Assembly (NCBI GenBank): GCA_036346225.1
Contig: JARFIW010001256.1
Coordinates: 984,217 to 1,048,216, forward strand
Direction of reading: 5' to 3'
Length of the DNA: 64,000 bases
Origin: Platerodrilus igneus
Lineage: Eukaryota > Arthropoda > Insecta > Coleoptera > Lycidae
In this document: positions 1 through 10,069 of the stretch, piece by piece
How the letters are laid out: each line of letters starts with the position of its first letter
Position numbering within the stretch: position 1 is the stretch's first letter
Translations under genes and position numbers: made by a program
The notes under the pieces: model-generated
Told to the model about the DNA's origin: nothing
Seen by the model: only the letters and a program-made list of their open reading frames with translations
Database searches by the model: none

Positions 1-751
1 TATTGTCTCGGGAAATAGAATTAACAAGAAGTTTTTCAATGCTGCATAGTTCCGACACGTGATGATGTCTGCTGCTAACCCCAGTGTAATACATAGGTGT
101 GAGTTAGTGTAGAGTGTAAGCAATTTCATCCACACCCTCACAGTCAAGGGTGCAGTGCTTCGTTACTGTAGGACATCGTGAGTCCCCCCACTCCAATGGC
201 AAGGAAGCGTTACTGACGGACTTTCTGTAAGTGAACTTTTACTACTTGTCTTATTACTTTAAATATCTATCCGTTGCTTACCATATCTTTGTCGTTCTGC
301 TATCTTTTACAAAAGACTTGCATGCTATTCTAAAACATAGAAAAAAAAAGACTCATACTACTAGATTACTCATATCAATTGTGTCTTATCTATTTATCTT
401 TTGTTAAAATTTTTGTCTTGATTTATGTTAAATTGGTGTGTGAGGAAACGTTTCTGCTACTACCCAATATTACCTCACTTTGTATTAAAAGTTTTGTACT
501 GCTATTACCGTTGTCATATTATATAGATTATTCAAACGTTTTACCTTCTTTTACATTCTTTTACATGCTTTTACATTTTTTTTTCTGGTTTACTTAACTA
601 TTTTTTTTTCTTTCAGGTTTGCTTAATTATTTTTCTTACAGGTACTGTCACTAACTCCTTACCGCCGTATACATCATAGGTCAGTCTGCTTTCTACAATC
701 TCCGATTGAGCCCGGTCATTCCTTGACTTTCTTTGTGTTACGCACGGCTAC
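1..751. other. intronic DNA without a recognised gene
   Basis: AT-rich sequence with no convincing coding frame. It lies directly upstream of a duplicated primer-binding-site-like motif, so it could be part of an LTR or leader of a decayed LTR retrotransposon. No TG...CA boundary or second LTR is visible, so that remains a guess. Confidence 0.4.
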
Positions 752-835
752 AAGAACAACGTAGCATAAATTTGGCGCCCAACGTTGCGGCCCAAGAATA
801 ACGTAACATAAATTTGGCGCCCAACGTTGCGGCCC
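752..835 (+). repeat. two tandem 42-bp units, each with a tRNA-Lys-type PBS-like motif
   Basis: Units 752-793 and 794-835 are near-identical and each contains TTTGGCGCCCAACGTTGCGG. TGGCGCC is the start of the primer-binding site of many insect LTR retrotransposons primed by tRNA-Lys. A PBS normally occurs once, just inside the 5' LTR, so the duplication is odd. The 5' end of LINE-A follows at once, so this is probably a remnant of an LTR element. Confidence 0.5.
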
Positions 836-849
836 AAGAGCCAACGTAA

Positions 850-3590
850 CAAAGTAGCTAAGATAGAGAGCTTGAAAATTGAAATAGATAGATTAGCATT
901 AGACATAGTAGGATCAGCGCAGTTGGGTGAATAGAGGCGGGGGATTTTTGGAGCGCAGACTTTAGGGTAATTCATACAGGATCAGAGGAAGGAAATTCGG
1001 GATTGGGATAGTTATACGACGTGTAGAAAACTACTTGCAAAAGAACGAAAGAGTACTTGTGGTGAGATTAGAATCTAAAGCGGTAAGTACAGTAATAATA
1101 CAAGTATACATGCCCACCTCAAGCTACAGTGAGAAAAAGCTAGAAGCGATCTGCAAAGATATCAAAAACATGCCAAGATACGTAAAAGGATATGAAAATT
1201 TAATAATTACTAAAAATTTTAATGCAGTGTTAAGTGAAGGCCAGTAAGTAGTGGTAGTATGTTTATTTTGTGACAAGAACAATTTAATCATCACAAACAC
1301 ATTATTTCAACATCATGGTAGAAGACGATACACGTGAAAGATGCCAAGAGATATAGGAAAATATAAAATAGGTTACATTCTTATTAGACAACGGTTTAGG
1401 AATCAAGTTAAAGACTGTAGAAGCTATCCAGAAGCAGATATAGACACTAGCCACAAGATCGTAATTATGGAAGCCGCTCTTAAATTTAAAAATTTGATAA
1501 AAAGAAACAAAAAAGTCACTTTGTCTTTGAGAAGCTAAAAGATATAGATTTCGCCAAAAAATTTTAAAAAAATTCAAATGAATTGCTGAAAGATATCAAG
1601 AAAATTTCTGATACTAAAAAAGTAAAAACAATTTGGAATAACATTAAATCTAGCTTAGACATGACGGCCAGAGATATTCTGGGGTATACACAGAAAGAAA
1701 ATAAGAAAGGATATGCTGAATTTAATAGAAGAAAGACGAAAATACAGAAATAGGTCAGTCGAAACGGGAAAACACAGATACAAAGCCATAAAATGAGAAG
1801 TTATTCGTAAATGCAGGAAAGTCAAAGAACAATGGATTGATGAAAAGTGCAAAGAGGTACAAACTAAGATGGAAATAGGAAAGATAGATAAAGCATACAA
1901 ACTAATTAAAATGAATTTTAGAGATATAAGTCATATAGCAAAAATAGAAAGAACGCGTGAAGAAACGTCATTGTAGAAAATGTAGAGAAAGTGGATAGAT
2001 GGCAAGAATATATAGGAAATTTATATGCAGGAGAAAAATTAACAGCATTAAAACAGGAATCAGACATTGAAAATGGTGACTTGCGATATCCTATGCTTCG
2101 AGATGAATTTTAATTACCATTAAAGGGTCTCAAAAATGGTAGGGCGCCGGGTGCAGATAAGGTGCAAGCAAAAACTCTAAAATCCACTGAACATGCAGTA
2201 ACAGAACGTTTCTTCCGACTTGTAAGCTATATGTATGAGACATGCGAGATATCCAAAGATTTCAAACGTAACATCATAATAACTATACCAAAAAAGAGAG
2301 GCGCGGATAGATGTGAAAGTTTTCAAACAATAAGTTTGACAGCACACGTGTCAAAAATACTAACTAGAATTGTACAAAGACGAATGGAAAAACGTGCTGC
2401 AAAAATACTACGAAAGATCAATTTGGGTTTAGGCAAAACAGGGGAACACAGGAGGCTATTTTAACTCTGGCGATGTTAATGGAGAAAACAATAGAAAAAA
2501 GAGAAAGCGTGTACATAGGGTGTGTAAATCTGGAGAAAGTTTTCAACAATGTAAAATGCAAAAAAAATGCTTGATGTATTCAAAAAGATTAGAATGAGTT
2601 TTAGCGATAGACGGATGGTTCATAGCATAGACAAAGAGCAAACAGCGGTAATAGAATTAAAGCAGGAACATAGAGAAGTAAATATTAGAAGAGGGATGAG
2701 ACACAGATGTGCCTTATCCCCATTAATTTTTAACTTGTACATCAAAGAGGCAATGAATACTTCAAATACAGGAAGATATTTGGAATTACTATGCAGGAAC
2801 AAAAGATTGATATGCTTAGCTTTGCAGATGATATAGCGGTATTAGCATCTAGCAGAGAAGAGTTAGAAGCTGCTCTTAATGAAATGGAAAAAGTTCTAAC
2901 TAAAAGATACGGTATGAAAATTAACAAAAATAAAACTAAAGTTCTAGTATGCAAAGATGGGGAAAATAAATCAAAAACAAGAATACAAATAGCTAACAAG
3001 AACTTACAAGAGGTTAAGGATTTCTGCTACCTAGGAAGCCAAATAACGTAAGATGGAAAAAGCACAAAAGATATAAAACTAAGATTAGCACAAGGTCGTA
3101 CTACATTTAACAAGAAAAAGCAACTACTGTGTTCAAAGACAACAAACATAGAAACAAGGAAAAGATTGCTTAAGTCATATGTGTGGAGCACAGCACTGTA
3201 CGGCTGTGAACCTAGACAGTAGAAGAAGCCGAAGAGAAAGAGGTAGAAGCCTTTGAAATGTGGTACTACAGGCGTATGATAAAGATATCATGGGCAGATA
3301 AAGTTAAGAACAAAGAGGTACTTGAAGTGGTAGAGTAAGAAACAACTATGTGGAAAACAGTAAGAAATAGGAAAAATAGGATGATAGTTCACGTACTAAA
3401 ACATGAAGGATTAGTGCGGAATATATTAAAAGCAGAAATAAGAAAAAGGAGAGATAAAGATAGACCTAGGTTAGACTATTGTACACAGATAGTGAAAAAT
3501 GTAGACTCTGGGAATTTCAGGGAAATGTGTAGGCTAACTCAGGATAGAAATCAGTAGAGGAACGTGTTCAACCAGTCCCAAGATGGAAAA
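850..3590 (+). pseudogene. LINE-A copy 1: decayed endonuclease-reverse transcriptase
   Basis: Non-LTR retrotransposon polyprotein of the RTE/BovB-like endonuclease-RT type, broken by many stops and shifts. The endonuclease runs from about 850 to 1540 (IIQVYMPTS; YPEADIDTSHKIVIM). A linker includes ARDILGYTQKENKK. RT begins near 2130 (GRAPGADKVQ), with the catalytic box FADDIAVLAS at about 2820. The C-terminal region contains DFCYLGSQIT (about 3020), a shifted WSTALYGCE segment and RPRLDYCTQIVKNV (about 3460). Such proteins nick target DNA and prime reverse transcription there. No frame is open over the whole gene, so the copy is dead. The clade rests on motif recognition; the ATGA-rich 3' tail also suits RTE elements. 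Confidence 0.85.
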
Positions 3591-4123
3591 CTAAAGACGA
3601 AAAAAATTACTTTACTTAAACATGATGATTATTATAACTACAGGTATTGGTTGTGCAATATTCTCGAACAATGTTAATTGTGCAAAAGAATTTACTGGAA
3701 AACTACTAATTCGGCAAATGTCTAAGTGTTGGGGGATCCGTGACAGCCACAGGCTGCTTAACCCCCTTCACATACCACTAAATCTGGGTGAAATAGGACA
3801 TATAATTAGAAAACAATAGAAAGGGAACCGAGCTGTATATAGACTGCTGTGGGAATTTCAGGGAACTGTGTAGGCTAGCTCAGAACATAAATTAGTGGAG
3901 GGACGCATCCAACCAGTTTCAAAACGGAAAACTTAATGACAAAAAAATGAATGCACTTAAATCTGATGATAATTATAAACAACTACAGATATTGGTTGTG
4001 AAATATTTTCAACTAATGTTGATTGTGCGAAAGGATATATTAGAAAAACTATTAATTCGACAAATGCTCAAGTGCTGGAGGAACTTGGCAGCCGCAGACT
4101 CCCCCCCCCCCCCTTCACATACC
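3570..4123 (+). repeat. LINE-A tail: tandem 3'-UTR modules
   Basis: Two related blocks, about 3570-3840 and 3840-4110, each contain the same UTR (acaggtattggttgtg and gaaaactactaattcg variants). The second begins with a repeat of the ORF end (GGGAATTTCAGGGAACTGTG, the codons for GNFREL). The same double arrangement occurs in the - strand copy at 17440-17990, so it belongs to the family rather than to this locus. Confidence 0.7.
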
Positions 4124-4420
4124 TTACATGTGATTTTCCACTGCTCCAACCGAAGGTACTACATTGACCAGGAAGCGAGATTTTTACCTGGAAAATTTGG
4201 AATTTTGCCGAACCCTTGCTGTTCTAAGCAAGGTAAGGATCTTTAACGTGCGTGACAACACCCACACACGGAACCTCCATTTTATCTCTCATCCGAACGA
4301 GGGTGTATTTTTGTGGAAAATGCTCGCCTAACATTTTTCAAGCGAACCGTGTCGGGATTCGAACCCGAGACCTTGGGCGTAGTAGTCCCACACATACCAA
4401 CTACGCCACGGAGCTGTCCT
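4124..4420 (-). mobile_element. tRNA-derived SINE, copy 1
   Basis: Read on the - strand it starts with a tRNA-like head. The A box is in TGGCGTAGTTGG and the B box is GGTTCGAATCCC, as expected for RNA polymerase III promoters. A body containing a GTTAAAGATCC-type motif (both strands considered) and a 3' part ending in GGAAAATCACATGTAA follow. It is flanked by cttcacatacc, which recurs on the other side and after the next SINE. Confidence 0.88.
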
Positions 4421-4433
4421 CCTTTCACATACC

Positions 4434-4730
4434 TTACATGTGATTTTCCAATGCTCCACCCGAAAGTACTACGTTGGCCAGGAAGCGAGTTTTTTTTTAC
4501 CTGGAAAAGTTGGAATTTTGCCGAACCCTTGATGTTTCAAGCAAGGTAGGGATCTTTAACGTACGTGACAACACCCACACACGGGACCTCTATTTTACCT
4601 CTCATCCGAACAAGGGTATATTTTTGTGAAAAATGCTCGCCTAACATTTTTCAAGCGGACCGTGTCGGAATTCGAACTCGGAACCTTGGGCGTAGTAGTC
4701 ACACACATACGAACTACGCCACGGAGCCAT
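4434..4730 (-). mobile_element. tRNA-derived SINE, copy 2, adjacent to copy 1
   Basis: Same family and orientation as the SINE at 4124-4420, separated from it only by ctttcacatacc and followed by ccttcacatacc. This gives a target/SINE/target/SINE/target arrangement: two insertions at one site, or a SINE dimer. The related LINE-A copy on the - strand (about 17470) has the unoccupied site. Confidence 0.88.
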
Positions 4731-5175
4731 CCCCTTCACATACCACTGAATATCGGACAAATAGGGTATATAATTGTATAACAATAGAAGGTGACCGAAC
4801 TGAGTCTAATAAGAAAGAATAGCGGCTATGTTCAAAGACAACAAACATAAAAACAAGAATAGAATTGTCCAATGCATATGTGTGGAGCACCGCACAGTAC
4901 GTCTATGAAATAGGGCCTGTAGGAAAAGCAGACAAAAAGAGATAGAAGGCTTCTGAAATGTTGTGCTTCAGATGTATGAGGATGATAGCATAGACAAACA
5001 AAGTTATTAACAAATAAGTTGTAGAAATAGAAAAGAGAGGTAGAGGTTAACCGAGATCAGGCTTTCGCATGCAGACTGCAAATTTCAGGGAAATCTGTAG
5101 GTTAGTTCAGAATAGGAAACAATGAGGGTACGCGTCTAACCAGTACCAGGACTGAAGACCTGATGATGACGTTAA
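4731..5175 (+). repeat. LINE-A tail, distal module
   Basis: Continues the LINE-A tail after the two SINEs. It has UTR (accactgaatatcggac), then a decayed repeat of the RT C-terminal region (SKTTNIKT-like, VWSTAQYVYE-like) and GNFREICRLVQN-like codons. It ends with gaagacctgatgatgacg, an RTE-like short-repeat 3' end. The same module is seen on the - strand at 17011-17420 and 28389-28740. Confidence 0.65.
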
Positions 5176-5682
5176 TGGACTTGTCTTAGTCCGGAGACAA
5201 CCGTCCATCATATAAGAGTGGTGTCCCTCCACACCGGGTTGCTGATTACACTTTGGTTGGTCGAGTTGTGCTTAGCTATGCACCGGTTTTTCTATCGTTA
5301 TTGTTCAATGCAATCCTTTATTTTTCTCTCTTCTACTGGTTGCTTTAAAGCTCCAAACATCGCACCTCCCTGTTATCTTTCCTTTATCTTCTATTTTTTC
5401 CTGTATACTTTCTAAGTCGATGCATAGGTAAAGTATTGCTGCTTCACTGCAAGCCGTCGGCGAGGAGAACCTCCATCTAGCTGTGTATGGCCTTTATTTT
5501 TGCTGACGTACATTAAAGCCATCGACGGTGATTTGTTATCTGATTTGCCTGTGTGCCGAATATCTCTTAATCAACGCCGGAGCTTCTCATTTTAGAGCGC
5601 ACGGATATAAACCCCATTTCAAATTCCTATGGGATCACTTTGCTCTCTCTGAGGTCCTTTCATTTCTGTTACTATATTTATA
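5176..5682. other. intronic DNA, nothing recognised
   Basis: No motif, repeat or coding pattern recognised. A 65-codon open frame near 5218-5415 is hydrophobic, low-complexity and has no coding signature. Confidence 0.4.
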
Positions 5683-5965
5683 GGAGTTCTGTGCGTCGAT
5701 AAGTGGATATGTGTGTGACTTTTATCCCCAAGGTCCCGTGTTCTAATCCCAACACGGTCCGCTTGAAAAATGTTAGACGAGCATTTTTCACAAAAATACG
5801 CTCTCGTTGGGATGATGGGTAAAATGTAGGTCCCGTGTGTCTGTTGTCAGGCACGTTAAAGACCCTGCTTGAAACAACAAAAGTTCGGCAAAATTCAAAA
5901 TTTCCAGGTAAAAAAACTTGCTTTCTAGTCAATGTACTGCCTTTGGATGTAGCACTGGAAAATTA
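5683..5965 (+). mobile_element. tRNA-derived SINE, copy 3 (diverged)
   Basis: Plus-strand copy of the same SINE. The B box region is GTGTTCTAATCCC, mutated from GGTTCGAATCCC. It shares the body motifs CGCTTGAAAAATGTTAGACG and GTCAGGCACGTTAAAGACCC. The A box is degraded, so this is an older copy. Confidence 0.8.
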
Positions 5966-7785
5966 AACATAGGGACAAGTATAAGGCATCCAAACACAAA
6001 AATTAGGCTTTTTTTAGAAATTTTTCTTAAGACCTTATCTTAATTACTAGGTTAAGTGATTAATGTTTAGTGTTTAGCTTTCTCTCGAATAATACCTTGG
6101 AGATTTTATCTCAAGTAATTAACATTCTAAACCTCAAATGATTTATTATCTATCTTCTTCGTCAAAACTGTCTTTGAGATTTTATTGTGTCGAAACAATA
6201 CTCTAACCTATAAATGGATTGGTATTTATTTTTCTCTCCGCAATTATCTCTGCGATATTATTCTATTTTGCCTTTATCTTAAAGTAAATAAATAATTTAT
6301 ATATTTCTCGTTGTGAAATGCCTTAAGAAACTTTTTACCCTTTGTTGTTTTGAACCTTTTGTATTTAAAATTAAAGGTAAGATCTATTATCAAAACACGA
6401 AAAAGCTAACTTGCACTTTAGTATTGTATTTGATAGGATAGGATTAAGAGAATTAGGTATTCTTAATGTGGTAGCACTGGCTAATTTGCTAACATAATGT
6501 TTCGACTGCTGCATCGTATTTTTGTTTTATCTGTTAAAATCCAACAATAAATCTGTTTAGCTTAAGAAAATATCTTAAAAGATACAAAAAATTTGTATGC
6601 AAATATGAAAATGAACTTTGTATTTAGTTATAGTTAAGTTAAGTGGTTGCTTTAAGTATTTCAGTCTCATGCTCCCAACACAATATGTGCAGTCGGTGCG
6701 GCGGCAAACAAGACCTTTGCACGCTTAGTTGAATTAGCCTTAAAATCGAGTAGCCACTCATCTCCGTTTTCTGGTATTGCAAATATTGCTACGGTTTAAA
6801 AAAATAGATGGCATCTATGGACATATTTAATTTAAATTTTCCGTTTTTGTGAGCTAAAAACTTTTTTCTTCCTATTTGTTTTTTTTTGAAGCTTTAAGGC
6901 GATTGTTGTACCTTTTTTTAATATAAGGTTTCGCGTTTTATGTTACTATTTAATTATAGAGAATTTTTAAACCTCGCATGGGAAAATTTTTTTTTATGAT
7001 ACATTATTAAGCAAAACAAATGAAATATGAAACTGTAATAATTTTATATAAAGTATGTTGTTGATATCATGCACCTGACTCACTATTGTCTACTTGTATA
7101 GTCGTGTTAGATGTTTTTCGCCTTTTAATGTCTTGCATTAGAAGTATTTGTTTTTAATGAATGGAAGTGCCCTCCAGGAACTAATGGGAACTATTTGTGT
7201 CCCCATATGTGTAGAAAAGGTTATTCACAAAGTTTTTTTACGATGCGAAGAACTTATCGATGTTGGACTAGAGTTTTGTCAGATATGACAATAGAAATGG
7301 TCCCGATGCTTAGCATAAAGAGCGTAGGTGTTTACTCGAGGGCGTGGCATTACGGAAAGTGTTCTAAGCAAATGGGTACTAAGAATGATTGCTACCCACG
7401 ATAATTGCACGTCAATTGGGGGCGTTTCTGGTTCTGTATTTTCTACAGGTGAGTAACATAAAAATTTGAAGAGACACATAAAGCTGCAGATACAACAGAT
7501 ACTACAAAGCTCTCACGTTAGTTTGAAAGTTTCTCCTAACAAACGACATTGTTTAAATTGCGTAGACTCCTGTGTGATTCTACGGTAACATGCTATAATG
7601 CTTTTCAAATTGGTATGTAGGTGATAACTAAAACAGTCGGACATCCTTTTTCAGAAGTTAAGTTGTCACTAAAAGATCCGAACATTCCTATTAGCAAGTA
7701 CCTTACGTTGCATTAAAGTTAACGAAAAAACTATAATGATCAACCCATTCACAATTTTTTAAAGCAGAACGATGAGGATTTAAAA
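5966..7785. other. AT-rich intronic DNA
   Basis: About 1.8 kb with no coding frame, repeat or RNA gene that I recognise. Confidence 0.45.
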
Positions 7786-7945
7786 ACCTACTTACAGAAC
7801 CAGATAGATAGGAAAAAGATAACAGAGTATAAGAAGACCTGGACGAAGCTATGTAAAACTTTTTAGATCAGCACAGAATAGAAAAGAAGTTAGAGCTGCG
7901 TCAAACCGACCTTAACTAAGACGAAAACAAAATGACGATGACTTA
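7786..7945 (+). mobile_element. 3' fragment of an RTE-type LINE (LINE-C)
   Basis: Encodes a decayed version of the LINE C-terminus (RLAQNRKEVRAASNRP-like) and ends with gacgaaaacaaaatgacgatgac. The same 3' end is inserted in the palindromic element at about 13440-13615. It is related to LINE-A but distinct from it (VRAASNRP rather than WRYASNQS). Confidence 0.65.
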
Positions 7946-9186
7946 AGTATGAACTGGCACCGTACAAGTTATCTTTCTTTAACGAAAACGAATGCGGAAA
8001 AAATCTCTTCATACACACAGCACGTGGGCATTGAAAGTTTTATTCTGATAAGACTTTCCCCGCTTGAATTGCCTGAGAAGTAATTTTCTAAATCCGCTCA
8101 CTTCTACAACATCTTCGAGACAAGCGGGTTGGAAAGTCGTTGATGGTGAAACTCCCGTCCACAAACTTTAGATTCCTTAATCGGTTTTTATTGCAGCGGA
8201 AGCCCTCTGTAGGGTTAACCGCCCTGATAGGGAGACAACCAGATCAGAAATAAGTAACGTTGAAGAAGATCCATCCTGTACCGTAATAGCCGGGGGCCGA
8301 CGCTTTTTGTCCATCCATCCGAGACCTGTGCAAGACCAACCAGTCCGCTGCCAAGTACTAGTGGTTAAGGGCGAGTGACTTTTATTGCATCTCAAAAGGG
8401 TCTATTTATTGTTTTGACAACCCTTTTCCCACTAAGGCTAAGTCCCGAGTTGCCATATGTAGTCCGTAAAACTCGGCACCCTATTGTTAAGTGTCGCAAT
8501 GATTCTTAGAAAGTACTAATTGATTAAATTTTGAATACCTTAAAATTTACAGCTATAGAAAGATTTAAATTAAAATATGTACGCGATTATCAGATCTGAT
8601 GCTTATTCAAGTCTTAGGGGACAAAATGTTCTTTAAATGATTTTCTTTTATATATCACTAAGCTTTTTGAATTCCAACTCACACGCATAAAGTCCCTGTA
8701 AATTCCGAATGGTTTGTTTTTCTTTCTTCTTCCTAAAAAATTAATTGGTTACACTAGCGCTCACAACGTGGGATTAAAAATAAAAACCGCTACAATGACA
8801 TTCCAATCGGCCCGAGTTAGAAATAATAAAATAAAAATAAATTTGCTACAGCTTGCGTACGTATGTGCGTGCGTGCTTTTGTGTTATTGTTGTGTGTGTT
8901 TTGATGTTGCGCACGCGCACATGTACCGATAATAACCATTTGTACCAAAAATCGTTAACGTATTACATCTTTTACTTATTAAGTCTCTGCGATAAAGTTC
9001 ATTACACTGCCAGACAAAAACTAAAAGCCCCCAGAAGGTTATGGTAAATTAATTTAGAGGCTGCATTTATAGCAACTTAAACGTTCTTCACGTAGAGTAT
9101 AATAGAAAATCTAAAGCTACCATTGTCATTTCTTAACAATCGTTGTAAATAATGAACTGAATGCTTAAAGAGGATCTTTGTTTCAG
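7946..9186. other. intronic DNA upstream of the first visible cpo exon
   Basis: Mostly AT-rich. The 8100-8400 stretch is more GC-balanced than its surroundings and has an open 72-codon - strand frame, but I recognise no family. GT-rich low-complexity DNA lies at 8850-8925. The last bases (gatctttgtttcag) form the polypyrimidine tract and splice acceptor of the exon at 9187. Confidence 0.45.
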
Positions 9187-9264
9187 GTGCGAACATTGTT
9201 CGTAAGTGGACTGCCTATGGATGCGAAGCCTCGGGAGTTATATCTATTATTTAGAGCGTACGAG
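9187..9264 (+). CDS. cpo: couch potato RRM exon, first part (VRTLFVSGL...)
   Basis: A 78-bp phase-0 exon, exactly 26 codons, flanked by tttcag and gtaagt. It starts [18 protein letters not shown] and ends LFRAYE. LFVSGL is the RNP2 strand of an RRM, and PMDAKPREL is characteristic of the Couch potato/RBPMS family. Known members are nuclear and cytoplasmic RNA-binding proteins; Drosophila cpo acts in the nervous system and in diapause. It joins in frame to the exon at 44866 across 35.6 kb. It is the only host protein-coding unit seen in the first 44 kb, and its reading frame is perfect. Confidence 0.96.
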
Positions 9265-9650
9265 GTAAGTTTATCATCACTTCTCATATTTTATTCTACA
9301 AAATGGATGTACATACTGTCGGCTGATGTATATTTTTAAACAGTGTATGATTATTTAATAGAATGAATTACGTAGATTACGAACGTTACTGAATTTAGTG
9401 CTTGAACTACTTTCCCAGTTAGAGAGCAATATTCATTCATTATTAATCCAACGAGCTTTGAAATTGAAACTTCTAAGGGAATTTATTTGGTATCTATTTG
9501 GCGACAACATGTCAATTACGCTTTACAATTCTAAGTACAAGTGCTTTCTCGGTTTTGTGTCCTAAGATTAGACAATAACTTCTACGCTCAGTTACAACTT
9601 AAACTGAAAACCAAATTGTATATCGAGTTCTTTTTGGTACTAAGACTTCA
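9265..9650. other. intron start, nothing recognised
   Basis: AT-rich DNA between the splice donor and the outer arm of the palindromic element. No coding or repeat signal. Confidence 0.4.
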
Positions 9651-9990
9651 GAGTAGAGCAATATGGGCACTCTGGCGCATTCCTTCTCACATCCCCTCCC
9701 CCCAGGTTTTTACATGTAAATTCGCACTATAAAATCCTATTTTAAAGGGATTTCCTTCTTGCTCCCTCCTTGTGGACCTCCTTGTGGGATTTCTTTCCCA
9801 ACCATTCCTATCCTAAAAATCGGTAATCTAACCCCTAAATTTAGGACCAACCCTTACAACCATCATATAGGTAAAATCGCCACTTCGCTATGCTCTCAGT
9901 TACCCAGTTTCGGCTACTTTTTCAAGGTAGTGGTGACGTCATAGCCTTTTATAAATAAAGAGCAATGTAATACTACTCCAAAGTTTTTTA
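9651..9990 (+). repeat. left terminal arm of the palindromic element
   Basis: Outer part 9651-9863 begins GAGTAGAGCAATATGGGCAC and holds a perfect 12-bp palindrome, CCTAAATTTAGG, and the doubled motif TCCTTGTGG. Inner part from 9864 begins CATATAGGTAAAATCGCC, followed by GTGACGTCATAGCC and AGAGCAATGTAATACTA. The mirror image is 16040-16336. The copy at 48701 carries only the inner part. Confidence 0.75.
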
Positions 9991-10069
9991 TTCTAACAAT
10001 ATACATAAAAAAATTTAAAAATATTTAATGCCAAGCATGGAGCCATTTAAACTTAATTTTAATACAAAG

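Noticed and set aside
379..597. 72-codon hydrophobic + strand ORF
   Set aside because: Phe/Leu-rich translation of T-rich DNA with no signal, domain or context.
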